Assembly: GCA_017503785.1 (NCBI GenBank)
Contig: JAFVSK010000020.1
Location: 107,528 to 171,527 of the forward strand
From: Clostridia bacterium
Lineage (GTDB): Bacteria; Bacillota; Clostridia; Oscillospirales; Acutalibacteraceae
DNA length: 64,000 nt
Reading direction: 5' to 3'
Shown here: positions 33,583 through 42,154 of the stretch, piece after piece
Numbering within the stretch: position 1 is the first letter of the stretch
Layout of the letters: each line of letters starts with the position of its first letter
Notes under the pieces: generated by a model
Seen by the model: only the letters and a program-made list of their open reading frames with translations
Told to the model about the DNA's origin: nothing
The model's database searches: none
Made by a program: the position numbers and the translations under genes

Positions 33583-34779
33583 ATGAAAACCAAGGTTGCC
33601 GTTATTTTCGGCGGACGAAGCGTTGAACACGAGGTGTCGATCATTACGGGTATTCAGGCGTTTTGTGCGCTGAACCGCGATAAGTACGAGCCGATCGTGC
33701 TGTACATTACGAAGGATAACCACTTCTACACCGGCGAGGTGCTGGAACATATTGAAAGCTACCGCGATCTCCCTGCGGCACTGGCTGCGGCCACCCGCGT
33801 GTTGCCGGTAGCCGGCGATTTCGGTGTTGATTTGGTTCGCTATCCCTCCAAACTGTTTGGCAACAACATCGTCGCCTCTTTTGAGGTCGCCTTACCCGCC
33901 GTTCACGGCACCAACGTGGAGGACGGCACGCTGATGGGATTCTTAGAAATGCTGAACGTGCCTTACGTAGGCTGCGACGTAACCTCGGCTGCCTTGGGCA
34001 TGGATAAGTTTGCTATGAAATCCGTGCTACGTGACGCCGGTGTTCCTGTGCTGGATGCCATGGCGTTTTCCGGCAAAGCGTATGCACAGAGCAGCGAAAA
34101 GATTGTGGCACGACTGGAGGAAAATATCGGGTACCCGATGATCGTCAAGCCCGTAAACCTCGGTTCGTCGGTGGGCATTGCCCGCGCCGACAACCGCGAT
34201 AAGCTGATGGCAGCGCTGGATGATGCGTTCTGCTACGCCAACCGCGTGCTGGTGGAACAGGCTATCACTCCGTTGCGTGAGATCAACTGCTCGGTGCTGG
34301 GTGACGCTGACGGCGCTCGCCCCTCGGTGTGCGAGGAGCCCGTGAACAGTGACGAAATTTTAAGTTATCGCGACAAATATTTGAGCGGCGGCAGCAAATC
34401 GGGTAAGTCGGGCGGCATGTCCGATCTAAAACGCCGCTGCCCTGCCGATATCCCCGATGAAATGACCGAAAAGGTGCAGGCGCTGGCTGTGAAAACGTTC
34501 CGCGCGCTCGGGTGTTCGGGTGTGTCGCGCATTGATTTTCTCAACAACCCCGAAACCGGTGAATTGTGGGTGAACGAGATCAACACCACGCCGGGTTCGC
34601 TGTCATTCTATTTGTGGGAAGCCACCGGCTTGCCGTTCGACAAGCTGCTCGACGAAATGATTGCCCTGGCCTTCAAGCGCCAGCGCAACCGCGAGGCGTT
34701 GTCGTTCGATTTCGACACCAACATTCTCTCCGCTGTATCACTCGGCGGCGCCAAGGGTGCCAAGGGCGGCAAGGCTTGA
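33583..34779 (+). CDS. ddl: D-alanine--D-alanine ligase
   Basis: 398 residues from ATG 33583, SD AAAGGTG. Ddl signatures: VAVIFGGRSVEHEVS at the N-terminus, PAVHGTNVEDGTLMGFLE, YPMIVKPVNLGSSVGI (ATP-grasp loop), YLSGGSKSGKSGGM in the omega-loop region, and EINTTPGSLSFYLWE with metal ligands. It makes the dipeptide used by MurF. The last 40 residues (DFDTNILSAVSLGGAKGAKGG) are a short Gly/Ala/Lys tail beyond the core. Last gene of the unit. Confidence 0.92.
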   Translation: MKTKVAVIFGGRSVEHEVSIITGIQAFCALNRDKYEPIVLYITKDNHFYTGEVLEHIESYRDLPAALAAATRVLPVAGDFGVDLVRYPSKLFGNNIVASFEVALPAVHGTNVEDGTLMGFLEMLNVPYVGCDVTSAALGMDKFAMKSVLRDAGVPVLDAMAFSGKAYAQSSEKIVARLEENIGYPMIVKPVNLGSSVGIARADNRDKLMAALDDAFCYANRVLVEQAITPLREINCSVLGDADGARPSVCEEPVNSDEILSYRDKYLSGGSKSGKSGGMSDLKRRCPADIPDEMTEKVQALAVKTFRALGCSGVSRIDFLNNPETGELWVNEINTTPGSLSFYLWEATGLPFDKLLDEMIALAFKRQRNREALSFDFDTNILSAVSLGGAKGAKGGKA

Positions 34780-34789
34780 TCACAACCAC

Positions 34790-34828
34790 AAAAAGCGACC
34801 GACAGAAAAGTCTGTCGGCCGCTTTTCT
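34790..34828. terminator. Bidirectional terminator
   Basis: AAAAGCGACCGACAGA / TCTGTCGGCCGCTTTT stem between convergent ddl and the DUF4091-like gene. Confidence 0.85.
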
Positions 34829-36471
34829 TATTGCAGTTCAGCGAGCTTTCTGTTTAAATTTTCACGGAACGAAAGCAACCATGCAGCATCGCGCGGGTAA
34901 TCGGTAAAGGACAAACCCTCATTGCCGCACTGCTCCTCAATGAAGTTCAACGCTTCCTCACGCGAGGTAAGCGATTCTAACAGCTGCAAGGCGCGCATAT
35001 CCTGCAAGCCCTCGTTGAACACGAGCTCGCGCAGCGACGGCACCGGTTCACCGTTACGCCCGGGATAGACGATAAACGCGTCACCCGAGGGGAACGCATC
35101 GTCGGCATCGGTAACGGCATAGGGGTCGATAGGACGAAGTGAATACTGGCTGAACCAGAAATTGAAGCCCCATTGCAGAAACCCGACGATCGCATATTTA
35201 TATAACTGCACACCGAGGATGCGATTGCGAGCCGAGGGCATCGCCATCATGCGATTGCTGACTTCTTTAACCTGGCCGCAACAATAGTACGTCCACAGAT
35301 CGGGGACGTTGTTTTCAATAAACGGGGTGATATGATTGAGCGACGGCACCGGATGCTTTACCAAGCCTTTCTCGTAAAAAGAGTAGTTGGACAGCGCATC
35401 CATTACCGGCAGATCGCCCAGTGCCTCGCGAATGATTTCGGCGGCTTGGCGATAATTTTCCTCCACCTTTTCGTTCGGCTCATCCGACACGTGGAACCAA
35501 CAACGCTCAAGATACCCCTCGCGCTTGAGAAACGCACACAAGCGCTTTAAGAATTTCTGCAAGAAGGTGCGATACTCCTCCCCGACGGCATCGGTATCCC
35601 AACCGAAAATGCGCTTATACTCGCCGTCGACCGTAGCCATGATCTTCGGCGCGTGCTTAGCCCCCCACTGGGTAAACAAATGCGAAATTTCAAAGCACTG
35701 TATACCGCAACGGTCGGCCATTTGCAAAAAGCGTTTCAATTTTGCAAACGAAAAGCGATAGTCGCCGTTTTTCAGCGTTACGTCCACCAGCTGTACCGTG
35801 GGGCGTTCCCCACCCACCGCCGTATCCAACGGCGGCGTGAACACCGGCGTGAGCAGCATGGTCATACCGTACTGTGCAGCATTGCGCACGTACTTCTCCA
35901 GCAGCTGCCAGTGGGCTTCGCTGAACACGGGAACATCGTAATGCACAGCCAAACAATCGGCATGGAACCAGCCGGTATAGAGCAGCGTTTGCTTGGGCAA
36001 CGTAACAGGCAACACCTCCACGGTAAATGCGGTGGTTTCGCAGATATCCAACCACTCCACCTGTGAGGTAAACGTAAGTTCAATGGTGTAGCGACCGGCG
36101 GGACAATCCGTTGGTATCGCCGCCTCCACCCACACACTACGCCACTGTTGGCGTGAGAGTGATATCTGCTGAGTGACCTCAAACAGCGGATCGGGATAGA
36201 TACCCGGTGTTTTGCGCAAGAAATGATCGTCCGACCACGGATAGGTGGGCAACAACGACGGCACATAACCCACGCGATACAGCTTCACCTCGCCCGGGAG
36301 GTCGGTCTTCATGGAAACCTCTACTGCCAGTTTATCCAGCCCCTCGTAATATGTGGCGCACTGCACACTGAAGCGCTCGCCGCGCAGCGCGGTTGCCTCG
36401 CGCAGTTCGGGTGCTGCCAACGCTTCATCGGAAAATACCTTTTCCAGCGAACTGATCCAACGTATCTCCAT
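34828..36471 (-). CDS. DUF4091-type glycoside hydrolase-like protein
   Basis: 547 residues. The N-terminal 160 residues form beta-sandwich-like repeats (RSVWVEAAIPTDCPAGRYT, AFTVEVLPVTLPKQ). The centre is a TIM barrel with TGWFHADCLA, EISHLFTQWGAK and WFHVSDEP, where Asp-Glu could be the acid/base pair. The C-terminal part (FLQWGFNFWFSQYS, DAFIVYPGRNGEPVPSLR) is the DUF4091 domain found in proteins near glycan-use genes. No signal peptide, so it is cytoplasmic. Single gene, minus strand, convergent with ddl. Confidence 0.75.
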   Translation of the reverse strand: MEIRWISSLEKVFSDEALAAPELREATALRGERFSVQCATYYEGLDKLAVEVSMKTDLPGEVKLYRVGYVPSLLPTYPWSDDHFLRKTPGIYPDPLFEVTQQISLSRQQWRSVWVEAAIPTDCPAGRYTIELTFTSQVEWLDICETTAFTVEVLPVTLPKQTLLYTGWFHADCLAVHYDVPVFSEAHWQLLEKYVRNAAQYGMTMLLTPVFTPPLDTAVGGERPTVQLVDVTLKNGDYRFSFAKLKRFLQMADRCGIQCFEISHLFTQWGAKHAPKIMATVDGEYKRIFGWDTDAVGEEYRTFLQKFLKRLCAFLKREGYLERCWFHVSDEPNEKVEENYRQAAEIIREALGDLPVMDALSNYSFYEKGLVKHPVPSLNHITPFIENNVPDLWTYYCCGQVKEVSNRMMAMPSARNRILGVQLYKYAIVGFLQWGFNFWFSQYSLRPIDPYAVTDADDAFPSGDAFIVYPGRNGEPVPSLRELVFNEGLQDMRALQLLESLTSREEALNFIEEQCGNEGLSFTDYPRDAAWLLSFRENLNRKLAELQ

Positions 36472-36551
36472 TCCCTCATCCCCATTCCTTTAGTTCCTTT
36501 TCATTGTAACACAACCATCGCTAAAGGCAATACCTAAATCGCTTTTAGCAA

Positions 36552-36583
36552 TAAAAAAAGCACGCCCTTGGGCGTGCTTTTTC
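36552..36583 (-). terminator. Terminator of mgtC
   Basis: AAAAAAAGCACGCCC / GGGCGTGCTTTTT palindrome just after the gene. Confidence 0.85.
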
Positions 36584-36586
36584 GCA

Positions 36587-37270
36587 TTATGTATCTTCTT
36601 CAACCAAGAACAAAACGCCGTCTAATGCGCTGATCTTAGCGATCATGTCTGCCGTAACGACGGAGCTGCGCACCAACAGCTGCAAACCAACGTGATTGCT
36701 GCAGCTGCTTTTGGGAGCCGTGATCTGCACGGTTAAGGTGTGGCCCATCAACGCACGAATCTCTTCAACCAGCACACCGGTTTTTGAGAGTTCCTCCACC
36801 TCAACGTACAAACTGCTCAGCAGCTTGCGCTTGTACTCCACGCGACCGAGGATGGGAACCAAGATCACGCACAGCAGCATCGCTGCCAGCACGGCGGAAT
36901 AGAAGCCGTAGCCGAGTGCAATACCGATGGAAGCGGTTGCCCACATACCGGCAGCCGTGGTTAGACCGGTTACGATGGAGTGATTACGCACCAAAATGGT
37001 ACCTGCACCCAGAAAACCGATGCCCGATACGACCTGGGCTGAAATGCGGAACACGTCGCCCGTATAGCCGAGCACCTCGGAAGCATACAAGCCCGTCATT
37101 GCGGTGAGTGCCGAGCCAAGGCACACCAAAATATGCGTGCGCATACCCGCTGCACGACCGTGGCGACCACGCTCGCTGCCGATGAGTCCACCGCACAGCG
37201 CTGCCAGCATCACACGGAAAGCAACCGACCAGATGTTGAAGCCCTGCAGGAGCTCTAAGATCTCGTTCAT
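36587..37270 (-). CDS. MgtC/SapB family membrane protein
   Basis: 227 residues. Four or five transmembrane helices in the first 140 residues with the family motifs GGLIGSERGRHGRAAGMRTH, VVSGIGFLGAGTI and GLTTAAGMWATASIG, then a soluble C-terminal ACT-like domain. MgtC proteins are tied to Mg2+ limitation and can act on ATP synthase or Mg transporters. SD GTAGGAGG. It has its own promoter and a leader containing a terminator-like hairpin, which suggests transcription attenuation. Confidence 0.9.
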   Translation of the reverse strand: MNEILELLQGFNIWSVAFRVMLAALCGGLIGSERGRHGRAAGMRTHILVCLGSALTAMTGLYASEVLGYTGDVFRISAQVVSGIGFLGAGTILVRNHSIVTGLTTAAGMWATASIGIALGYGFYSAVLAAMLLCVILVPILGRVEYKRKLLSSLYVEVEELSKTGVLVEEIRALMGHTLTVQITAPKSSCSNHVGLQLLVRSSVVTADMIAKISALDGVLFLVEEDT

Positions 37271-37291
37271 AACGAACCTCCTACGTTACCG

Positions 37292-37336
37292 AAAAAAGAA
37301 AAACGCGAAAAGGCAGAATATTTTCTGCTTTTTCGC
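37292..37336 (-). promoter_or_regulatory. Terminator-like hairpin in the mgtC leader
   Basis: On the minus strand GCGAAAAAGCAGAA / TTCTGCCTTTTCGC with a short loop, followed by GTTTTTCTTTTTTC, lies between the promoter and the start codon. The leader is about 100 nt, too short for the known long M-box Mg riboswitch. Confidence 0.6.
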
Positions 37337-37377
37337 TACTCCCTACTCCACGATAACGATTTTTTTATTATGTTAAC

Positions 37378-37406
37378 AGTATAACGGCTGTTCTTCAAAA
37401 AGTCAA
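37378..37406 (-). promoter_or_regulatory. Promoter of mgtC
   Basis: Minus-strand TTGACT, 17-bp spacer, TATACT. Confidence 0.75.
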
Positions 37407-37417
37407 GTGCAAAATGC

Positions 37418-37450
37418 AAACGCCGTGTCGGCAACCGACACGGCGTTTTT
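37418..37450. terminator. Hairpin terminating the nagA operon
   Basis: AACGCCGTGTCGG / CCGACACGGCGTT stem with a 4-nt loop, directly after the small Cys-rich gene. The T tract is better on the plus strand than on the minus. Confidence 0.6.
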
Positions 37451-37460
37451 GGGAATCCGT

Positions 37461-37640
37461 TTATTCTTCGTTTGTGGGATTGGGACACGGTTCTGCCGTG
37501 GTACACTCGCACAACTCGTCACAGCAATCGCTATGCTTACAAAGTACCAGCATCAGCACCGTCGCAGCAGCTGTTGCCGCCGCAACCATGGCCGAAACGG
37601 CAACCACCGTACCCACACCAAGGTGCTTACAGCATTTCAA
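37461..37640 (-). CDS. Small Cys-rich single-pass membrane protein
   Basis: 59 residues from TTG 37640, with GAGAGGA about ten bases upstream and only 27 bp after nagA. It begins MKCCKHLGVG, has one hydrophobic helix rich in Val and Ala (about 9-35) and a Cys/Asp/Glu-rich tail (HSDCCDELCECTTAEPCP). The frame has normal local codon use and ends exactly before the operon hairpin. Eight cysteines in 59 residues, on both sides of the membrane segment, suggest metal or disulfide binding. I know no family for it. Confidence 0.6.
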   Translation of the reverse strand: MKCCKHLGVGTVVAVSAMVAAATAAATVLMLVLCKHSDCCDELCECTTAEPCPNPTNEE

Positions 37641-37667
37641 AGAGTTGTCTTCCTCTCATGGTGCTGC

Positions 37668-38810
37668 TCAACGATTGTCTACCTTGATCTCACCACGCAC
37701 GATGACCAGCACGATATCAAAGTTTTCATCGACCACCAACAAGTCGGCCAGCTTACCGGCCTGAATGGAACCTGTTTCGCGGTCAACGCGGATGGCGCGT
37801 GCCGGATTGATGGTGGCGGATTTGATTGCCTGCTTCACGGGAATGCCGAAACGAATAACGTTTTTCAGTTCATCGTACACATTCGAGGTTGAAGCTGCGA
37901 TCGTACCGTCGGCCAGCAGAGCCTTGCCGTCACGTACATAGACCGTCTGGCCTCCCAGATCGTACTCGCCGTCAACGTGGCCTGCTGCACACATCGAATC
38001 GCTGACAATAACGGAATTATCCTCACCCAGCTGCGAAAACGCGATGCGCAACGCAGCGGGATGAATGTGGAAACCGTCACAGATCAGTTCGGCACGGATA
38101 CCTTGCGTTTTGGCGTTATCGAACACAGCGCCCACCACACCGGGAGCACGATGGGTAAGTCCGCTTTGTGCATTGTACAGATGCGTTACGTGGCGCACGC
38201 CCCAACCAAATGCTGCGCAGGCCTGATCGTAGTCGGCCGCCGTGTGCGCTACCGACACGGGGCAAAGGCCCTGCACCTGCTGCACAAACGCTTCCGCACC
38301 TTCGGTTTCGGGGGCAATATCCACCACTTTAATGGCACCGTCGCAATCCTCGAACAGCCGTTTAAACTCCTCGGCATCGGGATTACGCACATAAGCGCCG
38401 TTTTGAGCGCCCTTCTTGGACATAGCAATATACGGACCTTCCATGTTCACGCCGTGAATATACGCACCGGTCACGGTATTCCGCGCAGAGGCGACGTTGC
38501 GGAAGATCTTCTGCAGCTCCTCAAACGACAACGTCATCGAGGTGGGACAGAACGAGGTAACACCACGCTGCACCAAGCACCGCGACATTGCCTCCAACGC
38601 TTCCGGAGTTGCCTCACCGGTATCATATCCTGCGCAGCCGTGAATATGCATATCAATAAGGCCGGGCAGTACGGTATATCCTTCCAGGTCGAGAATCTCG
38701 TCGGCGGTTTCGCGCGTGTCAACGGCGACAATACGCTCGCCCTCAACGGTGATGTTTAATTTAACAGGTTCAAATTGATCGTTATAGATCGTTGCATTTT
38801 TAAGCAGCAT
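37668..38810 (-). CDS. nagA: N-acetylglucosamine-6-phosphate deacetylase
   Basis: 380 residues, SD AGGAAA. An amidohydrolase that converts GlcNAc-6-P to glucosamine-6-P for NagB. Visible: GLIDMHIHGCAGYDT, GVNMEGPYI with metal Glu, SVAHTAADYD and THLYNAQSG with metal His residues, CDGFHIHP, VSDSMCAAG with the catalytic Asp, and a final GKLADLLVVDE. Length and motif spacing are typical. It lies downstream of an esterase-like gene and the pseudokinase. Confidence 0.95.
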   Translation of the reverse strand: MLLKNATIYNDQFEPVKLNITVEGERIVAVDTRETADEILDLEGYTVLPGLIDMHIHGCAGYDTGEATPEALEAMSRCLVQRGVTSFCPTSMTLSFEELQKIFRNVASARNTVTGAYIHGVNMEGPYIAMSKKGAQNGAYVRNPDAEEFKRLFEDCDGAIKVVDIAPETEGAEAFVQQVQGLCPVSVAHTAADYDQACAAFGWGVRHVTHLYNAQSGLTHRAPGVVGAVFDNAKTQGIRAELICDGFHIHPAALRIAFSQLGEDNSVIVSDSMCAAGHVDGEYDLGGQTVYVRDGKALLADGTIAASTSNVYDELKNVIRFGIPVKQAIKSATINPARAIRVDRETGSIQAGKLADLLVVDENFDIVLVIVRGEIKVDNR

Positions 38811-38833
38811 GATAATTTCCTCTTTTCACAAAA

Positions 38834-39493
38834 TTACGAACGGCGCTGTGCCGCCAGCCAGTCAATAACATCGGTGTCGCGATAGGCCGGGATCCACGAA
38901 TCGTGATCCACCCCCGGGAACACCGTTAACGTAACGTTGCCGCCTGCATTTTCAATGGCTTTCACCATGGTTTCCGAATACCACAGCGGCACCACGGAAT
39001 CTACACCGCCGTGGAACACGCGCAGCGGCAGATGCTTAATTTGGGAAGCGCGCCACGATAAACCGCCGCCGCAAATGGGAGCGGCTGCCGCGAACAACTC
39101 GGGATACGCACAAATCATCTCCCACGTACCGAAGCCACCCATACTGCAGCCGGTAATGGTGATGGCGTTACGGTCGACATTGTTTTCCGTTACAACCGTT
39201 TCAATCAAATCGCGTACGGCCAACGTGAGGTTGTTCCACACCAAGCCGTTCGGACATTGCGGCGACAGTGTAAGCACCCGCAAGCCGTGATAATCCGGAT
39301 CTTCACCAAACAAGCGCGGAATTCCGTAAAACTCACGCAGCGGAGCAGGATCCTCCCCTCGCTCACCGGCACCGTGTAAAAACACGATCAGCGGCAGCGA
39401 TTCCTTGGCGGGATCCCAATCGGTGGGGGCTGTAAAAATGTATGGCAATTTCGGGAAACTCACCGCGGGCTGATAGTGACGAAGCTCATTCAT
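38834..39493 (-). CDS. Alpha/beta hydrolase (dienelactone hydrolase/esterase-like)
   Basis: 219 residues, SD GGAGG. FLHGAGERGED forms the oxyanion strand, GCSMGGFGTWE the nucleophile elbow (Ser about 117), FHGGVDSVVP the acid loop and FPGVDHDSW the His. This is the pattern of peptidase S9-like or feruloyl-esterase-like putative hydrolases with a phospholipase/carboxylesterase fold. No signal peptide. Three bases after the pseudokinase stop and 23 bp before nagA. Confidence 0.85.
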   Translation of the reverse strand: MNELRHYQPAVSFPKLPYIFTAPTDWDPAKESLPLIVFLHGAGERGEDPAPLREFYGIPRLFGEDPDYHGLRVLTLSPQCPNGLVWNNLTLAVRDLIETVVTENNVDRNAITITGCSMGGFGTWEMICAYPELFAAAAPICGGGLSWRASQIKHLPLRVFHGGVDSVVPLWYSETMVKAIENAGGNVTLTVFPGVDHDSWIPAYRDTDVIDWLAAQRRS

Positions 39494-39496
39494 AGG

Positions 39497-41146
39497 TTAT
39501 TCCTCCCACACCGCATCGGCAGGCGGATCGGCGGGCTGAGCGACGTTGCTGACGTACAGGTACACCGTGTCGCCTACCTTTACCTTGGTGCCGGCAGCAG
39601 GCATGCTCTTTTCTACCATGCCCTTGTCGAACACCGATGCCTGCAGCATCAGCGACTCACCCACGTTGTAGCCAAGTGCTTCCAGATAGGCGCGCGCGTG
39701 CTCTTCCTTCCAGCCGGACACATCGGGCATCGTACCCTCAACAGGGCCGGCGCTGATGATCACCGTGATCTGCGTGCCGCGCGGTACCTTCTCGCCGGCA
39801 GCGGGGGTTTGACCGATAACCGTTCCCTTAGGAGCGGTATCGCTGTATTCATAGCCCTTGAGGATCGCCTTCATATCACCCGAGAAGGTCTTCTTTTGAA
39901 TGGCCGCCCAGCGCTGGCCCACCAGCGAATCCACTTCGAACATAGCGTTGCCGGTGCCCTGTGTTATTAAGGCATCGGTCGTTGTTGTCGGCTTCATCGA
40001 AAGAGAAGGCTGGGTGGTCGTGGTGGTGGTTTCGGTGCCGCCGAAATTAATGTAGCCCAAGCCGCTGAGCGCAAACACGGCCAAAATGGCCAGCGCTACC
40101 ACGACCGCACCGAAGATCAGCCAAATGTAGGGAAATTTCTTTTTCGTTGCCATAGGTTCTTCCTCCGTTTCGCGCAGCGAGGCGATCGCCTGAGTGGCAG
40201 ACAATTCGTCTAACAGCTGCTGTGCAGTTTGGGTACGGCGCTCCGGCGACAGCCGCAACGCGCGGTACAGACTTTCTTTTATGTAAGGGGGCATCGCATC
40301 GGCCACTTCGGCAGGCATGGTCAGGCCATCACCTTTTTTGCGGCGCTGGGCAATCTCTGCCGGAACGTTGCCGGTAAGTGCAAAAAACATGGAAGCCGCC
40401 AGGCCGTACACGTCGGCTGCTTCGGTGCACACGGCACCGTTTTCATACTGCTCCGGTGCGGCACAGCCCGTAACACGGCTGGGTTTACCGATATTACTCT
40501 GCGTGCGCACCTCACTGATGGCAAAGTTCTTCAGGCGCAAGCAGCCCTCGCTGTCTACCAAAATGTTTTTCGGGGATAAGGCCAAATGCAGCACGCCGGT
40601 AGCATGAATGGTGGAAACCGCTTCGATAAGCGGCAGGAACATGCGCCGCACCTCTTCCACCGGTAAGCGGCCGCCGTGAGCTGCTACGTACTTCTCCAGG
40701 CTGGTGCCCTCGCAATACTCACTCACGCAATAGGCCGTGCCGTTTTCCTCGAAAATGTCATACGACGGCACCACTACCAGCACGTCGCGCAGACGGCCGA
40801 CGGCACGCGCCAAGGTGAGAAATTTGCTGCGGCATTCCGCAAACACGGCTTTGTCGCCCGCGGCTTGTACGCCCGTGCCGTTTTGCTCACGTTGCGCAAG
40901 CTGAGGCGGAAAAAACTCACGAATGGTCACACGGCTGTTGTCCTGCAGATCAACGCCGATATACACCGCGCTGTCACCGCCGATCTCCAGCACGCGGCCA
41001 ACCAAATACCGTTTATTCAGCACGGTATGCGACGGCAAATACTCAACGGGATTGACCCCCGCCGCCGGATAGCCGCACTGTGCACACACGGTATCCTGCT
41101 CCTGCAACGGGCTCATACAACCCATACACAGATGTTCAAAATCCAT
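39497..41146 (-). CDS. PASTA-domain membrane protein with zinc ribbon and pseudokinase domain
   Basis: 549 residues, SD GGAGG. Layout: zinc ribbon with Cys 7/10/21/24; kinase-like domain about 45-300; one transmembrane helix (about 343-367); two PASTA repeats outside. The kinase fold is clear (EYCEGTSLEKYV, PKNILVDSEG, APEQYENG, ADVYGLA), but the catalytic residues are changed: the VAIK lysine is Arg (VTIREFFP), HRD reads HLA, and DFG reads NFA. PASTA domains bind muropeptides and regulate wall growth in PrkC/Stk kinases. The gene lies between the helicase loader dnaI and wall/amino-sugar genes. It probably senses peptidoglycan without phosphorylating; that is inference. Confidence 0.85.
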   Translation of the reverse strand: MDFEHLCMGCMSPLQEQDTVCAQCGYPAAGVNPVEYLPSHTVLNKRYLVGRVLEIGGDSAVYIGVDLQDNSRVTIREFFPPQLAQREQNGTGVQAAGDKAVFAECRSKFLTLARAVGRLRDVLVVVPSYDIFEENGTAYCVSEYCEGTSLEKYVAAHGGRLPVEEVRRMFLPLIEAVSTIHATGVLHLALSPKNILVDSEGCLRLKNFAISEVRTQSNIGKPSRVTGCAAPEQYENGAVCTEAADVYGLAASMFFALTGNVPAEIAQRRKKGDGLTMPAEVADAMPPYIKESLYRALRLSPERRTQTAQQLLDELSATQAIASLRETEEEPMATKKKFPYIWLIFGAVVVALAILAVFALSGLGYINFGGTETTTTTTQPSLSMKPTTTTDALITQGTGNAMFEVDSLVGQRWAAIQKKTFSGDMKAILKGYEYSDTAPKGTVIGQTPAAGEKVPRGTQITVIISAGPVEGTMPDVSGWKEEHARAYLEALGYNVGESLMLQASVFDKGMVEKSMPAAGTKVKVGDTVYLYVSNVAQPADPPADAVWEE

Positions 41147-41158
41147 AAGGCTTCCTCC

Positions 41159-42154
41159 TTACTCCAACGATTGCTTCAGTTTAAGCTGGCGAATATCCTT
41201 CCCCACGCACACGAGCGGCTGGAAGGTGCCCGTAACGCGGGAAGCGATCTGCTCGCCGTAGCGGGCAGCCAGCTCCTTTTGATTGAGATTGGTGCTGATG
41301 ATGGTGGGCTTTTCCTCCAGCATCCGCCCGTTAATGATATTGTATAACGCCGACGTGTAGAACGGACTGGCAAATTCTGTACCTACGTCGTCCAAAATCA
41401 GCAGATCGCAGTCGATCATAACGTCTTCACTGTTGCCCTCGGCGCGGCCGAAATGCTCTTTTTCCAAGCGATGCAGCAGCTTCTGCACCGGGCCGTACAC
41501 CACCGAATATCCACGTGCCATGACCTCGCCGGCGATGGCCAACGACAAATGCGTTTTACCGACACCCGTTGGGCCGCGCAGCAGCAGGCTGACATCGGTT
41601 CCGTCGAAGCCCTCGGCATACGAACGGCAATAGGCAATGACATCGCGCATGCGGGCACGCGGTGAAATGCCGGTGCGGGCATCGGGCTGAGCGGAATAAT
41701 AGTTGAGCGACATATCCTCAAACGACAGAGGCTTCATTCCCGACAGTTCCGATAACGACTCGCACGACAGCTCCTGCAACAGCGACAAGAAGCAGTCGCA
41801 ATATTTGGTGCCGTGAACGCCGGTATCCTCACATTTGGGGCAGGTGTACTGCGGTTCAAAGTTCGAAGCGTTTACACCGTTCTCCTGCAGCAGCATGGCC
41901 AGCTCGACCTGCAAAGCCAGATTTTCCGTTTTGATTCGTTCGACTTCGGCGTCAACGTTGCCACCGGCAAGGATCGCCGAAACGACCTTTCCCGCCGACT
42001 GCGCCATTTGCTGCTCGATCTCTGCCAAGCGCGGAACTTTTTTCGTCATGACACGGCGCATTTCCGCTGCGCGTGCCTGAGCGGCGCTGCGCCGCCCTTC
42101 CAGCACGGATTGTGCTTTTTCATATAACTCCTTACTGTATGCCACGGCGCTCAC
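41159..42154 (-). CDS. DnaI/DnaC-like helicase loader ATPase
   Basis: 331 residues. The N-terminal coiled region is followed by a zinc motif (CPKCEDTGVHGTKYCDC, about 115-131) and an AAA+ domain with Walker A RGPTGVGKTHLS, Walker B LLILDDVGTE, sensor ISTNLNQKELAARYG and the arginine-finger region ASRVTGTF. It loads the replicative helicase on oriC or restart sites. The start overlaps the DnaD gene stop by four bases, so the two are coupled. Confidence 0.9.
   Translation of the reverse strand: MSAVAYSKELYEKAQSVLEGRRSAAQARAAEMRRVMTKKVPRLAEIEQQMAQSAGKVVSAILAGGNVDAEVERIKTENLALQVELAMLLQENGVNASNFEPQYTCPKCEDTGVHGTKYCDCFLSLLQELSCESLSELSGMKPLSFEDMSLNYYSAQPDARTGISPRARMRDVIAYCRSYAEGFDGTDVSLLLRGPTGVGKTHLSLAIAGEVMARGYSVVYGPVQKLLHRLEKEHFGRAEGNSEDVMIDCDLLILDDVGTEFASPFYTSALYNIINGRMLEEKPTIISTNLNQKELAARYGEQIASRVTGTFQPLVCVGKDIRQLKLKQSLE

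Noticed and set aside
37292-37377. M-box magnesium riboswitch before mgtC
   Set aside because: The leader is about 100 nt, too short, and lacks the conserved M-box segments as far as I can see.
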